Assembly (NCBI GenBank): GCA_947253765.1
Contig: CAMYAK010000009.1
Coordinates: 1 to 64,000 of the forward strand
From: an uncultured Tissierellia bacterium
GTDB taxonomy: Bacteria; Bacillota; Clostridia; Tissierellales; Peptoniphilaceae
Direction: 5' to 3'
DNA length: 64,000 nt
Each line of letters starts with the position of its first letter. The stretch's first letter is position 1. Shown in pieces: positions 55,103-63,919 of the stretch. The notes under the pieces were generated by a model that had not been told where the DNA came from, did not search any database, and was given only the letters and a program-made list of their open reading frames with translations. The position numbers and the translations under genes are program-made.

Positions 55103-55117
55103 GATATATTATATATC
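55103..55117. promoter_or_regulatory. Probable repressor operator
   Basis: GATATAT-T-ATATATC is a perfect palindrome with 7-base arms, 40 bases upstream of the repressor start, in the divergent region. A half-related GAGATATAAAATC lies at 55124-55136. The arrangement fits a CI/LexA-type operator for both directions. Confidence 0.5.
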
Positions 55118-55215
55118 ATTTTTGAGATATAAAATCGTAAAATTAACCTAAAAAGTTAAAAGAGTAGTTGTTATTCAACAATCCTAACAGAGAACAAAGT
55201 AGAGGTTAAAAGGGA

Positions 55216-55353
55216 ATGGACATAGATACAATAATAGCCCTTGCGGGATTGATAGTGAACATCTTCTCACTGATCGTAGCTATCAAGAATAACAATAAGA
55301 GTCAAACACAAGAGGGGCGAAAGCCCCTCCCCCGCAAGGGGTTGTATCTATAA
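55216..55353 (+). CDS. Small single-span membrane peptide 1
   Basis: A 45-residue ORF starting at ATG 55216. It has a hydrophobic segment at about residues 6-23 ('IIALAGLIVNIFSLIVAIK'), then a basic, polar tail. Only weak ribosome binding signals (AGAGG 11 bases or GGG 1 base upstream) are seen. The core 'A-x-LIV-x4-LIV-x-IK' is shared with the next peptide. The size and charge pattern is that of type I toxins or holin-like peptides, but I cannot match a family. The 3' end of the gene contains GGGGCGAAAGCCCC, a hairpin in the mRNA. Confidence 0.55.
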   Translation: MDIDTIIALAGLIVNIFSLIVAIKNNNKSQTQEGRKPLPRKGLYL

Positions 55354-55371
55354 TATACCCGAAGAATACAA

Positions 55372-55521
55372 ATGACAACATTAAGAATTCTTTTAATTGC
55401 TAATCTCATAGTAGGTGTTGTTAATTTAATAGTGCAAATAAAAAGTGGAAGAAGAGATGGAGTCAAAAACAAGTTAAGCATAGTTAAGCCAAGTAGAAAT
55501 TGGGCAGAGAAAAGGATTTGA
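55372..55521 (+). CDS. Small single-span membrane peptide 2
   Basis: A 49-residue ORF starting at ATG 55372, 18 bases after peptide 1. Its hydrophobic core 'ILLIANLIVGVVNLIVQIK' aligns with peptide 1 and is followed by a basic tail ('SGRRDGVKNKLSIVKPSRN'). Past the stop a -1 frame adds 'KDLKELETLIKE', so the gene may be slightly shortened by an old indel. No good ribosome binding site is visible; coupling to peptide 1 is likely. Its role is unknown: toxin, pore or phage leftover. Confidence 0.5.
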   Translation: MTTLRILLIANLIVGVVNLIVQIKSGRRDGVKNKLSIVKPSRNWAEKRI

Positions 55522-55584
55522 AGGAACTTGAAACGCTTATAAAAGAATGACGTAATAAATTAACATAGAGGAGGAGTAATGAAC

Positions 55585-55628
55585 TGACCCCCAAAGGTTG
55601 AATATCTTGGTCCAACTTTTGGAGGTCA
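55585..55628. mobile_element. Joined inverted ends of an IS3-like element (remnant)
   Basis: TGACCCCCAAAGGTTG at 55585 is the inverse of CCAACTTTTGGAGGTCA ending at 55628, with 11 bases between. TGACCCCCAAAAGTTGG-type ends are those of IS150/IS3-group elements, so this may be two ends left after deletion of the transposase. It could also work as a terminator, since a T-rich stretch follows. The 55522-55772 gap holds nothing else except a ribosome-binding-site-rich stub (GAGGAGGAGTAATGA) without an ORF. Confidence 0.45.
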
Positions 55629-55772
55629 ATCTATAATCTATCTATTTTTTATTTTGTGTAATCACTCCGAATACGTGTTATAACTATATATAAGTAAATA
55701 ACAATAAAAATATAATAAGTATTTGAATGCTTCATTATTAATTATAGAAAGATTATTATGGGAGGCTACAAA

Positions 55773-57881
55773 ATGAGTGAAAATTTATTAACCACCAATA
55801 TGGGGGAAGATATTTCTATAGATATAACCGTAGAAGCGAACTTTATTTGGAGTATAGCAAATAAGCTTCGTAGTGCTTATATGCCTGATAAGTATGGTGA
55901 TGTTATTATTCCAATGACCATAATTAGAAGGTTTGAATGTGTCCTTGAATCTACAAAAGATAAAGTGGTTGATACATATGAAAAAGATAAGAACTACCCT
56001 GTAAGGGCTATGTATAGAGTTTCCGGGAAACAATTTTATAACACATCAAGATTTAATTTAAAAGAGCTTTGCAATGATCCGGACCACCTTGATGATAACT
56101 TCAAAGCCTATATTGAAGGCTTCTCTTCAAATGTAAGAGAAATATTAAATGAATTAGACATCGAGAATCATATAGACAAGATGAATAAGGACAACTGCCT
56201 TTTCAACGTGGTCAAGGCTTTTTCTGAATTGGATTTGTCAGAAGAAAATTTTGATCCCATCAAAATGGGCTATATATTTGAAAATTTAATTGGCAGATTC
56301 TACCAAAATGTGGATGCTGGGCAGTTTTATACGGGTCGAGATATTATTCGTGTCATGGTCTCTATCTTAACCGCTGAAGGCTGCGATGATTTATATGACG
56401 AAGGAAAGGTCATTACTATTCTGGACCAGGCATGTGGAACTGGTGGGATGTTATCTACAGCCTATAGCCACATAAAAGCTTTAAACCAAACTACCGATGT
56501 GAGACTGTTCGGTCAAGAGTTTATGGGTCAGTCTTATGCAGTGGGGCTGGCAGAAATGCTTATTAAAGACCAGGATGCAAGAAACTTCAGACATGCAGAC
56601 ACCCTAAAAGAAGACTGCTTCAGAGATATTAAGATGAGATTTTTACTAGAAAATCCACCTTTTGGAACACCTTGGAAGGGTGCTGATGCCAAGGCGGGAC
56701 AAGAAGAAGCTGTAATTGCAGAATATACAAAAGGTGAAAGATCAAGATGGCCGGCAGGTCTTCCGGCTGGGGGAGATTCACAACTTCTATTTATGCAATC
56801 AGCGGTTCATAAAATGGATGACGAGCTCGGAAGAGCTGCCATTATTACTAATGGATCTCCATTATTTAATGGCGGAACAGCTTCAGGTGAAAGCCAAATC
56901 AGAAGATGGCTATTAGAAAACGATTTAATCGAGGCCATCATTGCTATGCCAACAGACCTCTTCTACAACACTGGCATAGCCACTTATATTTGGATTTTGT
57001 CTAAAAACAAAAGAGAAGAAAGAAAAGGCAAAATCCAATTAATTGATGCAACAGAAATTTACCATCCTTTGAGAAAATCTTTAGGTAATAAGAGAAGGGA
57101 GTTCACAGCAGAAGACAGAAAGAAGATAACAGAGCTTTATTCTAACTTAGAAGAAAATGACCTTTGTCAGATTTATCCAAATGAAGAATTTATCTACAAA
57201 GAATACACAGTCATGCAGCCATTGCAAAGGTCCTATGCCATAAACGAAAAAAGAATCGAAAATCTAGAAATGTCAGGGGCTCTTAATATTTTCTACGATC
57301 CGGCTAAACATGCTGAATTATTAGAAAAAGAAGAGTTAAGGGAAAAGCTTAATAAGACAGAAAAAGCAAATTTAAAGAAATACGAAGACAATAAGGCGGA
57401 TTGTGAAAAGATTTTTGAAATTCTAAGAAATAATATTTCTGACAAGAAATATATGGCTAAAGATGAGTTTGAGCCTGTTATAGAAAGATTATTAAAAGAC
57501 ATACCTATTACAAAAGCTTTGTTTAACAGAATTTTGGACGGTTTATCTCTTATGGATAAAGAGGCTGAAGTTGAAAGAAATAAAAAAGGCGAAATAGTCT
57601 ACGACACAACGACCAAAGACACAGAGATTGTAAATATCAGAGAAGATATAGATGAGTACATGGTGAAAGAAGTGATACCTCATATTCCTGATGCCAAAGC
57701 CTTCTTTGAAGAAGATGTAAACCTTAAAACGCCAAAGATTAAAACAGGAGCTGAAATACCTTTTACTAGGTACTTTTACAAGTATGAAGCTCCAAGACCC
57801 TCTGAAGAACTTGCTAAAGAGTTCTTAGAACTAGAAGACCTGCTCAATCAAAAAGTCAAAGAACTCTTTGAAGAGGCCTAA
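55773..57881 (+). CDS. hsdM: Type I restriction-modification system, DNA methyltransferase subunit
   Basis: A 702-residue N6-adenine methyltransferase; ATG 55773 follows GGGAGG, and the upstream ATG at 55758 overlaps that site. N-terminal helical HsdM domain (about 20-170), then SAM-binding motif I 'DQACGTGGM' (218-226) and catalytic motif IV 'NPPF' (294-297). The C-terminal ~200 residues are helical and Lys/Glu-rich, binding HsdS. It methylates the target and is part of the restriction complex. It lies 2 bases before hsdS. Confidence 0.95.
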   Translation: MSENLLTTNMGEDISIDITVEANFIWSIANKLRSAYMPDKYGDVIIPMTIIRRFECVLESTKDKVVDTYEKDKNYPVRAMYRVSGKQFYNTSRFNLKELCNDPDHLDDNFKAYIEGFSSNVREILNELDIENHIDKMNKDNCLFNVVKAFSELDLSEENFDPIKMGYIFENLIGRFYQNVDAGQFYTGRDIIRVMVSILTAEGCDDLYDEGKVITILDQACGTGGMLSTAYSHIKALNQTTDVRLFGQEFMGQSYAVGLAEMLIKDQDARNFRHADTLKEDCFRDIKMRFLLENPPFGTPWKGADAKAGQEEAVIAEYTKGERSRWPAGLPAGGDSQLLFMQSAVHKMDDELGRAAIITNGSPLFNGGTASGESQIRRWLLENDLIEAIIAMPTDLFYNTGIATYIWILSKNKREERKGKIQLIDATEIYHPLRKSLGNKRREFTAEDRKKITELYSNLEENDLCQIYPNEEFIYKEYTVMQPLQRSYAINEKRIENLEMSGALNIFYDPAKHAELLEKEELREKLNKTEKANLKKYEDNKADCEKIFEILRNNISDKKYMAKDEFEPVIERLLKDIPITKALFNRILDGLSLMDKEAEVERNKKGEIVYDTTTKDTEIVNIREDIDEYMVKEVIPHIPDAKAFFEEDVNLKTPKIKTGAEIPFTRYFYKYEAPRPSEELAKEFLELEDLLNQKVKELFEEA

Positions 57882-57882
57882 T

Positions 57883-59142
57883 ATGACAAGAAGAATGATA
57901 GACTCCGGTATTGAATGGATCGGTGAAATACCTGAGGATTGGCAATTAGTTCCTGCTAGATATTTATATAAATCTAATAAAAAAATAGTTGGATTCAAGG
58001 AAAATGAATATGAGAGATTATCCCTAACAATGAAAGGGGTTTTGAAAAAAAGCAAATACAAATCTGAAGGATTACAGCCATCTAATTTTAACAGTTATCA
58101 AATTTTAAATGTAAATCAATTAGTTTTTAAACTAATAGATTTACAAAATGTATCTACAAGCAGAGTTGGAATATCTCCATATAAAGGGATAGTTTCCCCA
58201 GCTTATATTATTATAGATAGAAAAAACGATAGCACAAACAACAAATTCTACTATTATTGGTATATGAGTATATATCTTAATAAAGTGTTTAATTTGTTAG
58301 GAGATGCTGGAGTAAGAAGTAATATAAATTCAACAGAACTTTTAGATTTAAAGGTTCCAAGAATTAACGCTAAAGAACAATTTAAAATCTCTAATGCTCT
58401 AGACATAAAATGTCAAAAAATCGAAGATATAAAATCCACAATAGAAAAAGAAATCCAAACTCTTGAAGACTACAAAAAATCCATCATCACCGAGGCTGTG
58501 ACAAAAGGTTTAGATAAAAATGTAGAAATGAAGGATTCAGGGATTGAGTGGATTGGAGAGATACCAAAGCATTGGGAGATAAAAAAAGGCAAATACATTC
58601 TTAAACTTTTAAAAAGAACCGTAAGAGATGATGATGAGGTTATAACATGCTTTAGGGATGGAATAGTTACATTAAGGAGTAATAGGAGAGAAGATGGATT
58701 CACTTTTGCTGACCAAGAAATAGGATATCAAGGAATAAACAAGGGCGATCTCGTGGTTCATGGTATGGATGGATTTGCTGGGGCAATAGGAATATCTGAT
58801 TCTAGAGGGAAAGGTTCCCCAGTATTAAATGTTCTTGATAGCGCTGAAAATAAGTGGTACTTAGCACTTTATCTGAGGGTGATGGCATATAGTGATGTTT
58901 TTACAGCATTAGCTACTGGTATTAGGGTTAGATCCGTTGATTTAAGGTGGAAGAAATTATCAGAATTGCCATACCCCGTTCCGCCTATTGGAGAACAGGA
59001 AGAAATTTTAAGGTATATAAATAAAAAGTTCTTAAATATCAACAGACTTATTATAAAAAAACGAAAACAACTAGAAACACTAGAAGAATATAAGAAATCT
59101 CTCATCTATGAGTATGTAACGGGTAAGAAGGAGGTGGAATAA
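57883..59142 (+). CDS. hsdS: Type I restriction-modification system, specificity subunit
   Basis: A 419-residue subunit with two target-recognition domains (about 10-180 and 215-385), each introduced by the repeated 'DSGIEWIGEIP' and followed by a coiled-coil spacer ('IEKEIQTLEDYKKSIITE' and 'RKQLETLEEYKKSLIYEY'). The matching halves make the gene prone to domain exchange by recombination. The start at ATG 57883 is 1 base after the hsdM stop. No second or inverted hsdS copy occurs in the window, so phase variation by inversion is not supported here. Confidence 0.93.
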   Translation: MTRRMIDSGIEWIGEIPEDWQLVPARYLYKSNKKIVGFKENEYERLSLTMKGVLKKSKYKSEGLQPSNFNSYQILNVNQLVFKLIDLQNVSTSRVGISPYKGIVSPAYIIIDRKNDSTNNKFYYYWYMSIYLNKVFNLLGDAGVRSNINSTELLDLKVPRINAKEQFKISNALDIKCQKIEDIKSTIEKEIQTLEDYKKSIITEAVTKGLDKNVEMKDSGIEWIGEIPKHWEIKKGKYILKLLKRTVRDDDEVITCFRDGIVTLRSNRREDGFTFADQEIGYQGINKGDLVVHGMDGFAGAIGISDSRGKGSPVLNVLDSAENKWYLALYLRVMAYSDVFTALATGIRVRSVDLRWKKLSELPYPVPPIGEQEEILRYINKKFLNINRLIIKKRKQLETLEEYKKSLIYEYVTGKKEVE

Positions 59143-62135
59143 TGTTAACTCCGATATATGACGAAAAGTTTGAATATCAAAGAGATTTTGTAGCACATTT
59201 AGTCAAAGAAAATGGATTTATAGAAAGAAAAAACACCTGCTTCAACAGGTCTTATGCCATGGACACTGATGTGCTTTTTGAGTTTCTATACAAGACTCAA
59301 GAAGAGACAATGCTGGAGCTGGAAGCGATTTATAAGAAGGATTTAAGAGAAACCTTAGTCAATTTTATTAATGGTGAAATTACTAAGAGGGGATCTTCTT
59401 TAATCGACATCCTTAAAAATGGGGTCGAAATATCGAATAAGAAGCTTAACCTAATGTACACAAAACCGGCCACTGACTACAACAAAGACTTGGTAGAAAA
59501 GTATGAAAATAACATTTTCTCTGTTATGCAGGAGGTTTATCCTAACGACAAGGAAAGGGTGGACCTTGTTATTTTCTTAAATGGACTCGCCATTATTGCT
59601 ATTGAATTAAAGAGTGAATTCAGGGGTCAAGATGTTGAGGATGCTGTTAGACAATACACAGAGGACAGGGATCCGAAATCAAGATTATTCCTTTGGAAAG
59701 CAGGCTGTTTTGTTTGTTTTGCCATGGATACAAGTGCCGTCATGATGACGACTAAACTTGATAGAACAAAGACCTTCTTCTTACCCTTTAACAAGGGTAG
59801 AGGCGAAGGTATTTACACCGGGGGAGGAAACCCTGAAAACACAGAGGGACTTTCTGTCTCCTACATGTGGGAAGAGGTCTTAACGAAAGATTCAATACTT
59901 GATTTGATCAACAAGTTCATCTTTATTGAAAGAAAAGAATTAGAGGATGAGGATGGCAAAATCAAGATCAAAGAAACGGTCATCTTCCCAAGATTTCACC
60001 AATTGGACTTAATAAGAAAATTATTAGCAGATGTCAGTGTTAATAAGACAAGCCAAAACTATTTAATCCAACATTCAGCCGGGTCCGGTAAGACAAACTC
60101 CATCGCTTGGCTTGCTCATAGGTTGGTATCTCTTCATGATGCAGATAATAATGTGATTTATGACACAACCATTATTGTAACTGACAGAGTTGTAGTGGAT
60201 AGGCAGCTCCAAAAAGCGGTTATGACTTTGGACCATGCTGTTGGACTGATTAAAGTCATGGATAACAACTGTACGTCTCAAGATTTAAAGGTAGCTCTTG
60301 AAGGTAATACAAAAATCGTAGCCACTACTATTCAAAAGTTCCCATACATTGTGGATGAACTTAAAAACCTGAAAGACAAGAACTTTGCTGTAATTATTGA
60401 TGAGGCCCACTCTTCTACAGCCGGTAAGAATATGCAGGCGGTAACTCAATCTCTGGGTTCAGAAGACAACGAATTTGAAGATGAAGATGACTTTATTATT
60501 GACCAAATAAAGAAATCCGGTAAGCAATCCAATGTGTCTATGTTTGCCTTCACAGCTACGCCAAAGCCAACTACGTTAAGAATGTTTGGTAGGCTTAATA
60601 AAAATGGTAATTATGAGGCCTTCCATCTATATTCCATGAAACAAGCTATTGAAGAGGGCTTTATATTGGATGTTCTTCAAAACTATACAACCTATAAGAC
60701 AATGTACAGAATAAATAAAGAGGTTAAGGATGATCCTGAGCTTAGGACATCCGAAGCGAAAAGACAAATTGCCAGATTTGTAGAGCTTCATGACACAAAC
60801 ATTAGCCAAAGGGTTCAAATAGTTATCGAACACTTTAAAAATAATGTTATGGATAAGTTGGGCGGTCAGGCGAAAGCAATGGTTGTGACCTCATCAAGAC
60901 CGGCGGCGGTTAAGTATGTCAAGGCTTTTGAGGAGTATGTGAAGAGTCAAGGGTATGAAGGAATTCACGCGCTTGTAGCTTTCTCCGGCAAGGTAACCTT
61001 AGACGGCGATGATAAGATCTATACTGAGGTTGGAATGAATCAAATGAGTGAGGATAGAGTGCCGGATGCCTTTGATTCAGAGGACTACAATGTCATGATT
61101 GTAGCAAATAAATATCAGACAGGCTTTGACCAAAAGAAACTTTCAGCTATGTATGTTATTAAGAATCTTAAAGGTGTTAATGCGGTACAAACACTATCGA
61201 GACTTAATAGGGTGTGCCCGCCATTTGATAAAACTGTATTTGTCTTGGACTTTACCAACGACTATGAAGATATTAAAAATGCCTTTGCTCCATATTACAC
61301 AACAACTCTTTTAGCTAGTGACTTGACTGCAAACAAGATTAAAGATCTGCTTACAAGTATTGAAGCTTATAATATCATTGACCCATTGTATGTGGATGAG
61401 GTAAATGAAATTGTCTTTAAGAAGAGAAAAGGCAACATCACATCTAAAGAGATGGCAGCACTACAACTTAGAATTAAAAAAGCAAAGATTGAGCTGGAAT
61501 GGTATTCTGAACACGAGCAAAAGGAATTTATTGCAAAACTAAAGAACTTCAAGAGATTTTATGAGTATTTAATTCAAGTTTCATGCTTCGAAGACCTTGA
61601 TGTTCATAAGTATTATATTTACATCTCCTACCTGCTGAATCTAGTAACACCGGGTACTGGAGGAATTCGAGTAGATATAAAAGACAAGGTAAAAGCGGAC
61701 AACTTCCAACAGGTTAAAGGTAAAACTCATAAAGATGAAAAACAAATATCTAAACCTATTATTAAATTACCTGTAGCCGATCCAATAGATCTTGGGGAAG
61801 AAGAGAAAAAACTACTCTCTGAAATTATTGCAGATATTAATGCTAAAACCGGGTCAAAATATGATGTGGATCTTGCAACAACCGCCGCTATGCAAATTAG
61901 AGATATTATGATGAAGTCTGATGAGCTTAGAACATCAGCAAAAAATAACTCTGAAAAAGACTTTAAATTCTCTTATTTCTCAAATGTAGAGAATGCTTTG
62001 ATTGAAGGCTTAGGTCAAAATCAAGAGTTCTTTGGATATCTCCTGGATCATCCTGATGCACAAAAAGAGGTGCTCGGTATATTTATGCCTGAGATCTATA
62101 AGAGTTTAAGGAAAAATGATAAAAAAGTTTCTTGA
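59142..62135 (+). CDS. hsdR: Type I restriction-modification system, endonuclease/translocase subunit
   Basis: A 997-residue subunit. N-terminal PD-(D/E)XK nuclease with Asp141 and 'IELKSEF' (E155, K157); SF2 motor with Walker A 'HSAGSGKTNS' (Lys317) and 'IIDEAHSS' (420-427), 'FTATPKPTT' (motif III) and 'QTGFDQKKLSAMYV' (motif V), followed by the HsdR helical C-terminus. It cuts unmodified invading DNA after translocation. The start overlaps the hsdS stop by one base (TAATG). All three subunits appear intact, so the system should be active. Confidence 0.95.
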   Translation: MLTPIYDEKFEYQRDFVAHLVKENGFIERKNTCFNRSYAMDTDVLFEFLYKTQEETMLELEAIYKKDLRETLVNFINGEITKRGSSLIDILKNGVEISNKKLNLMYTKPATDYNKDLVEKYENNIFSVMQEVYPNDKERVDLVIFLNGLAIIAIELKSEFRGQDVEDAVRQYTEDRDPKSRLFLWKAGCFVCFAMDTSAVMMTTKLDRTKTFFLPFNKGRGEGIYTGGGNPENTEGLSVSYMWEEVLTKDSILDLINKFIFIERKELEDEDGKIKIKETVIFPRFHQLDLIRKLLADVSVNKTSQNYLIQHSAGSGKTNSIAWLAHRLVSLHDADNNVIYDTTIIVTDRVVVDRQLQKAVMTLDHAVGLIKVMDNNCTSQDLKVALEGNTKIVATTIQKFPYIVDELKNLKDKNFAVIIDEAHSSTAGKNMQAVTQSLGSEDNEFEDEDDFIIDQIKKSGKQSNVSMFAFTATPKPTTLRMFGRLNKNGNYEAFHLYSMKQAIEEGFILDVLQNYTTYKTMYRINKEVKDDPELRTSEAKRQIARFVELHDTNISQRVQIVIEHFKNNVMDKLGGQAKAMVVTSSRPAAVKYVKAFEEYVKSQGYEGIHALVAFSGKVTLDGDDKIYTEVGMNQMSEDRVPDAFDSEDYNVMIVANKYQTGFDQKKLSAMYVIKNLKGVNAVQTLSRLNRVCPPFDKTVFVLDFTNDYEDIKNAFAPYYTTTLLASDLTANKIKDLLTSIEAYNIIDPLYVDEVNEIVFKKRKGNITSKEMAALQLRIKKAKIELEWYSEHEQKEFIAKLKNFKRFYEYLIQVSCFEDLDVHKYYIYISYLLNLVTPGTGGIRVDIKDKVKADNFQQVKGKTHKDEKQISKPIIKLPVADPIDLGEEEKKLLSEIIADINAKTGSKYDVDLATTAAMQIRDIMMKSDELRTSAKNNSEKDFKFSYFSNVENALIEGLGQNQEFFGYLLDHPDAQKEVLGIFMPEIYKSLRKNDKKVS

Positions 62136-62159
62136 ATTAAATTAGTATTATATAAATTA

Positions 62160-62276
62160 ATGGTACAAAAAGGTCACATTAAGAATCTTGAAGGTAGCCT
62201 TTTTATCAGGGGTGATAGCCTGTTTCTGGAGGGAGTATTTCCCGTATACGCGGAGGTGATACCACCTGACAACTAA
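62160..62276 (+). CDS. Very small ORF, possible C-terminal remnant
   Basis: A 38-residue ORF without a ribosome binding site, ending 'FPVYAEVIPPDN'. A degenerate echo, 'YAGVIPF', can be read upstream of the gene at 62649. It might be the tail of a lost toxin or surface gene carried along with each small gene of the region. Confidence 0.25.
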   Translation: MVQKGHIKNLEGSLFIRGDSLFLEGVFPVYAEVIPPDN

Positions 62277-62334
62277 GGATCTTATCCACTATTCAAAATG
62301 AGAGCACATATAGCACCAATAAAAGGGGGATTCT

Positions 62335-62541
62335 TTGATTAATTGGATAAAAGCTGAATATTGGCCTAATCTAAGGTTAATACTAAATGACGGAACGATA
62401 ATAACCGGTAGCGGTGATGGGATTGAACTAGAAGAAGACTTTGATGAAGAGGACGAAAAATATGATACTTTTTTTATTGGCACAAATAAAGGACCTATAG
62501 CGATACCTATTTCTGAAATAAAAGAAGTTGTGTATCTTTAG
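62335..62541 (+). CDS. Small acidic protein of unknown function
   Basis: A 68-residue protein starting at TTG 62335, 5 bases after AAAGGGGGA. It has 'LRLILNDGTIITGSGDGIEL' and an Asp/Glu run ('EEDFDEEDEKYD'), ending 'IPISEIKEVVYL'. No family is recognised. Small acidic proteins behind restriction or toxin loci are often immunity-like, but this is context only. It is the first of several small genes after hsdR. Confidence 0.6.
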   Translation: MINWIKAEYWPNLRLILNDGTIITGSGDGIELEEDFDEEDEKYDTFFIGTNKGPIAIPISEIKEVVYL

Positions 62542-62648
62542 TTTTGGTATTTCTTTCATATGCGGGGGTGATCCCTTTTCATCAATCCGCCAGACAAAGG
62601 AGATGGAAAGTATCAAGGTTATAGAATTCCTTAAATAAGGAGGAGAGG

Positions 62649-62873
62649 ATGGATTATTCGTATCATTTTCCATTTAAAGACCAAGAGCTTGGAATGATCA
62701 GAGTTGCTGAGACTTCGAATCTGGATGATTTTACGATAGAGCGCTATGATATTAAATCGCAATCATGGGTTAAAGATTATCGAATGGCTGAAATATTTAC
62801 TGGAGATTTACAAGTAAAGCTAGTTAGCGAAGAAGAAGCTATGAAGATAATTGCAGGATACAAAGCTAAGTGA
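62649..62873 (+). CDS. Small protein of unknown function
   Basis: A 74-residue protein with an excellent ribosome binding site (AAGGAGGAGAGG) before ATG 62649. It is soluble, with alternating charged and hydrophobic residues ('IERYDIKSQSWVKDYR'), no membrane segment and no recognised motif. Possible immunity or regulatory protein. The gap before it (62542-62648) contains a degenerate copy of the 62160-62276 sequence end. Confidence 0.6.
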   Translation: MDYSYHFPFKDQELGMIRVAETSNLDDFTIERYDIKSQSWVKDYRMAEIFTGDLQVKLVSEEEAMKIIAGYKAK

Positions 62874-62933
62874 AAACTAAATAAGCGAATGATATGATAG
62901 ACAAAAGGCTCGAAAGTATTAGAATATGTGTTT

Positions 62934-63063
62934 GTTTATGATTGCGACATTGAGAGGTGCCTTATGAAAGATAATAAAAAATCAGAAAAGCCGCCTTTCG
63001 AAGTGCGTTGGGAATCATTCAGAAAGGCCTATTTTGAGTGGGCAAGATATAACCCATATAAAG
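62934..63063 (+). repeat. Direct duplication, copy 1
   Basis: Leader plus 5' coding part, matching 63792-63919 with scattered substitutions, mostly at third codon positions, which suggests that both copies are translated. Confidence 0.75.
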
Positions 63064-63281
63064 AAGATCCATATCCTAAGAGAAAAGAAATTGGCAAAAC
63101 TGAGATTGCAAAGCTGCCTAAACCTAGAAATACTGTTGAGTATATGTACTTAAGCGCTACTGCATCAGATATCTGTGACAACCTATACTGGCAAGCTTTG
63201 AAAAAACGAAAACTACGTGTTAAAGCTAAAAAGAAAAAATTGAGGAAAAATCTGAAGCAAGTTTTCTTAGATTTGTTTTAG
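62964..63281 (+). CDS. Small basic protein, tandem paralog 1
   Basis: A 105-residue protein; ATG 62964 follows GAGAGGTGCC. It has a highly charged N-terminus with 'PPFEVRWESFRKAYFEWARY' (residues 10-29) and a very basic end ('KKRKLRVKAKKKKLRKNLK'). The leader and the first ~33 codons are nearly identical to the gene at 63823, so one is a tandem duplicate of the other. No function is recognised. The basic tail may bind nucleic acid. Confidence 0.6.
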   Translation: MKDNKKSEKPPFEVRWESFRKAYFEWARYNPYKEDPYPKRKEIGKTEIAKLPKPRNTVEYMYLSATASDICDNLYWQALKKRKLRVKAKKKKLRKNLKQVFLDLF

Positions 63282-63323
63282 TAAAACCAAAAGACCGGAT
63301 ATGTCGCAAGCTTTGGAAATATC

Positions 63324-63470
63324 ATGGCTTTTTATTTCATCTATTTTAAAGCTATGGACCGCCCCCATTATCTATATATAAAGTATCATATTGATACTCC
63401 GGATCATAAAAAACTTAAACCAACTGGCTCTAACACCTTAACCTTGATACTTTTCACATACAGGCCTTAA
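63324..63470 (+). other. Intergenic segment with possible small ORF
   Basis: The 250-base gap 63282-63531 contains a 48-codon ORF ('KYHIDTPDHKKLKPTGSN') without a ribosome binding site; it could be a gene fragment or noise. Otherwise no clear signals are seen. Confidence 0.2.
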
Positions 63471-63531
63471 TATGTTGCTAAGATCTAGCGCTATAATCAG
63501 GGATATCAGATATTTATAAGGGGGACTTTAA

Positions 63532-63753
63532 TTGAACAATAGAATAAGCAAAGAAGAGATTTGGAAAAAATGGGGAACTAAATTAAAATATATAGATTTT
63601 TATAAAAGCATTAATCCAAAAAATCACACTGTGGAAGAATGGCATAATTTTATTGACAAGAATTTTGATGAAATAAATTATGATAAGAAAAATAATTTGC
63701 CATATAGTGAAAGATTCATTGTCGCTAGACTTTATAGATTTTGTAACGAATAA
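63532..63753 (+). CDS. Small protein of unknown function
   Basis: A 73-residue protein starting at TTG 63532 after AAGGGGGAC. It is Lys/Asn/Trp-rich and helical ('SKEEIWKKWGTKLKYIDFY', 'SERFIVARLYRFCNE'). No family is recognised; it may be an immunity-type protein. It lies between the two tandem paralogs. Confidence 0.5.
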   Translation: MNNRISKEEIWKKWGTKLKYIDFYKSINPKNHTVEEWHNFIDKNFDEINYDKKNNLPYSERFIVARLYRFCNE

Positions 63754-63791
63754 AGTGTAGCTAAACTTACAAGTCTAGTCTTTGATGTATT

Positions 63792-63919
63792 TTTTATGAT
63801 TACGAAATTGAAAGGGTGATTTATGAAGAATAAAAAACCGGAAAAGCCACCTTTCGAAGTGCGCTGGGAAACGTTCAGAAAAGCTTATTTTGAATGGGCA
63901 AGATATAATCCATATAAAG
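63792..63919 (+). repeat. Direct duplication, copy 2
   Basis: Second copy of the leader and 5' coding sequence at 62934-63063. Similarity ends just after 'ARYNPYK', where the two coding sequences diverge. Confidence 0.75.

Noticed and set aside
55505..55560. Programmed -1 frameshift extending small peptide 2
   Set aside because: The shift site AAAAGG is not a good slippery heptamer and no pseudoknot follows; an old indel is simpler.
57883..59142. Invertible hsdS shufflon
   Set aside because: The repeats inside hsdS are direct, no inverted partial hsdS copy lies in the window and no recombinase gene is adjacent.
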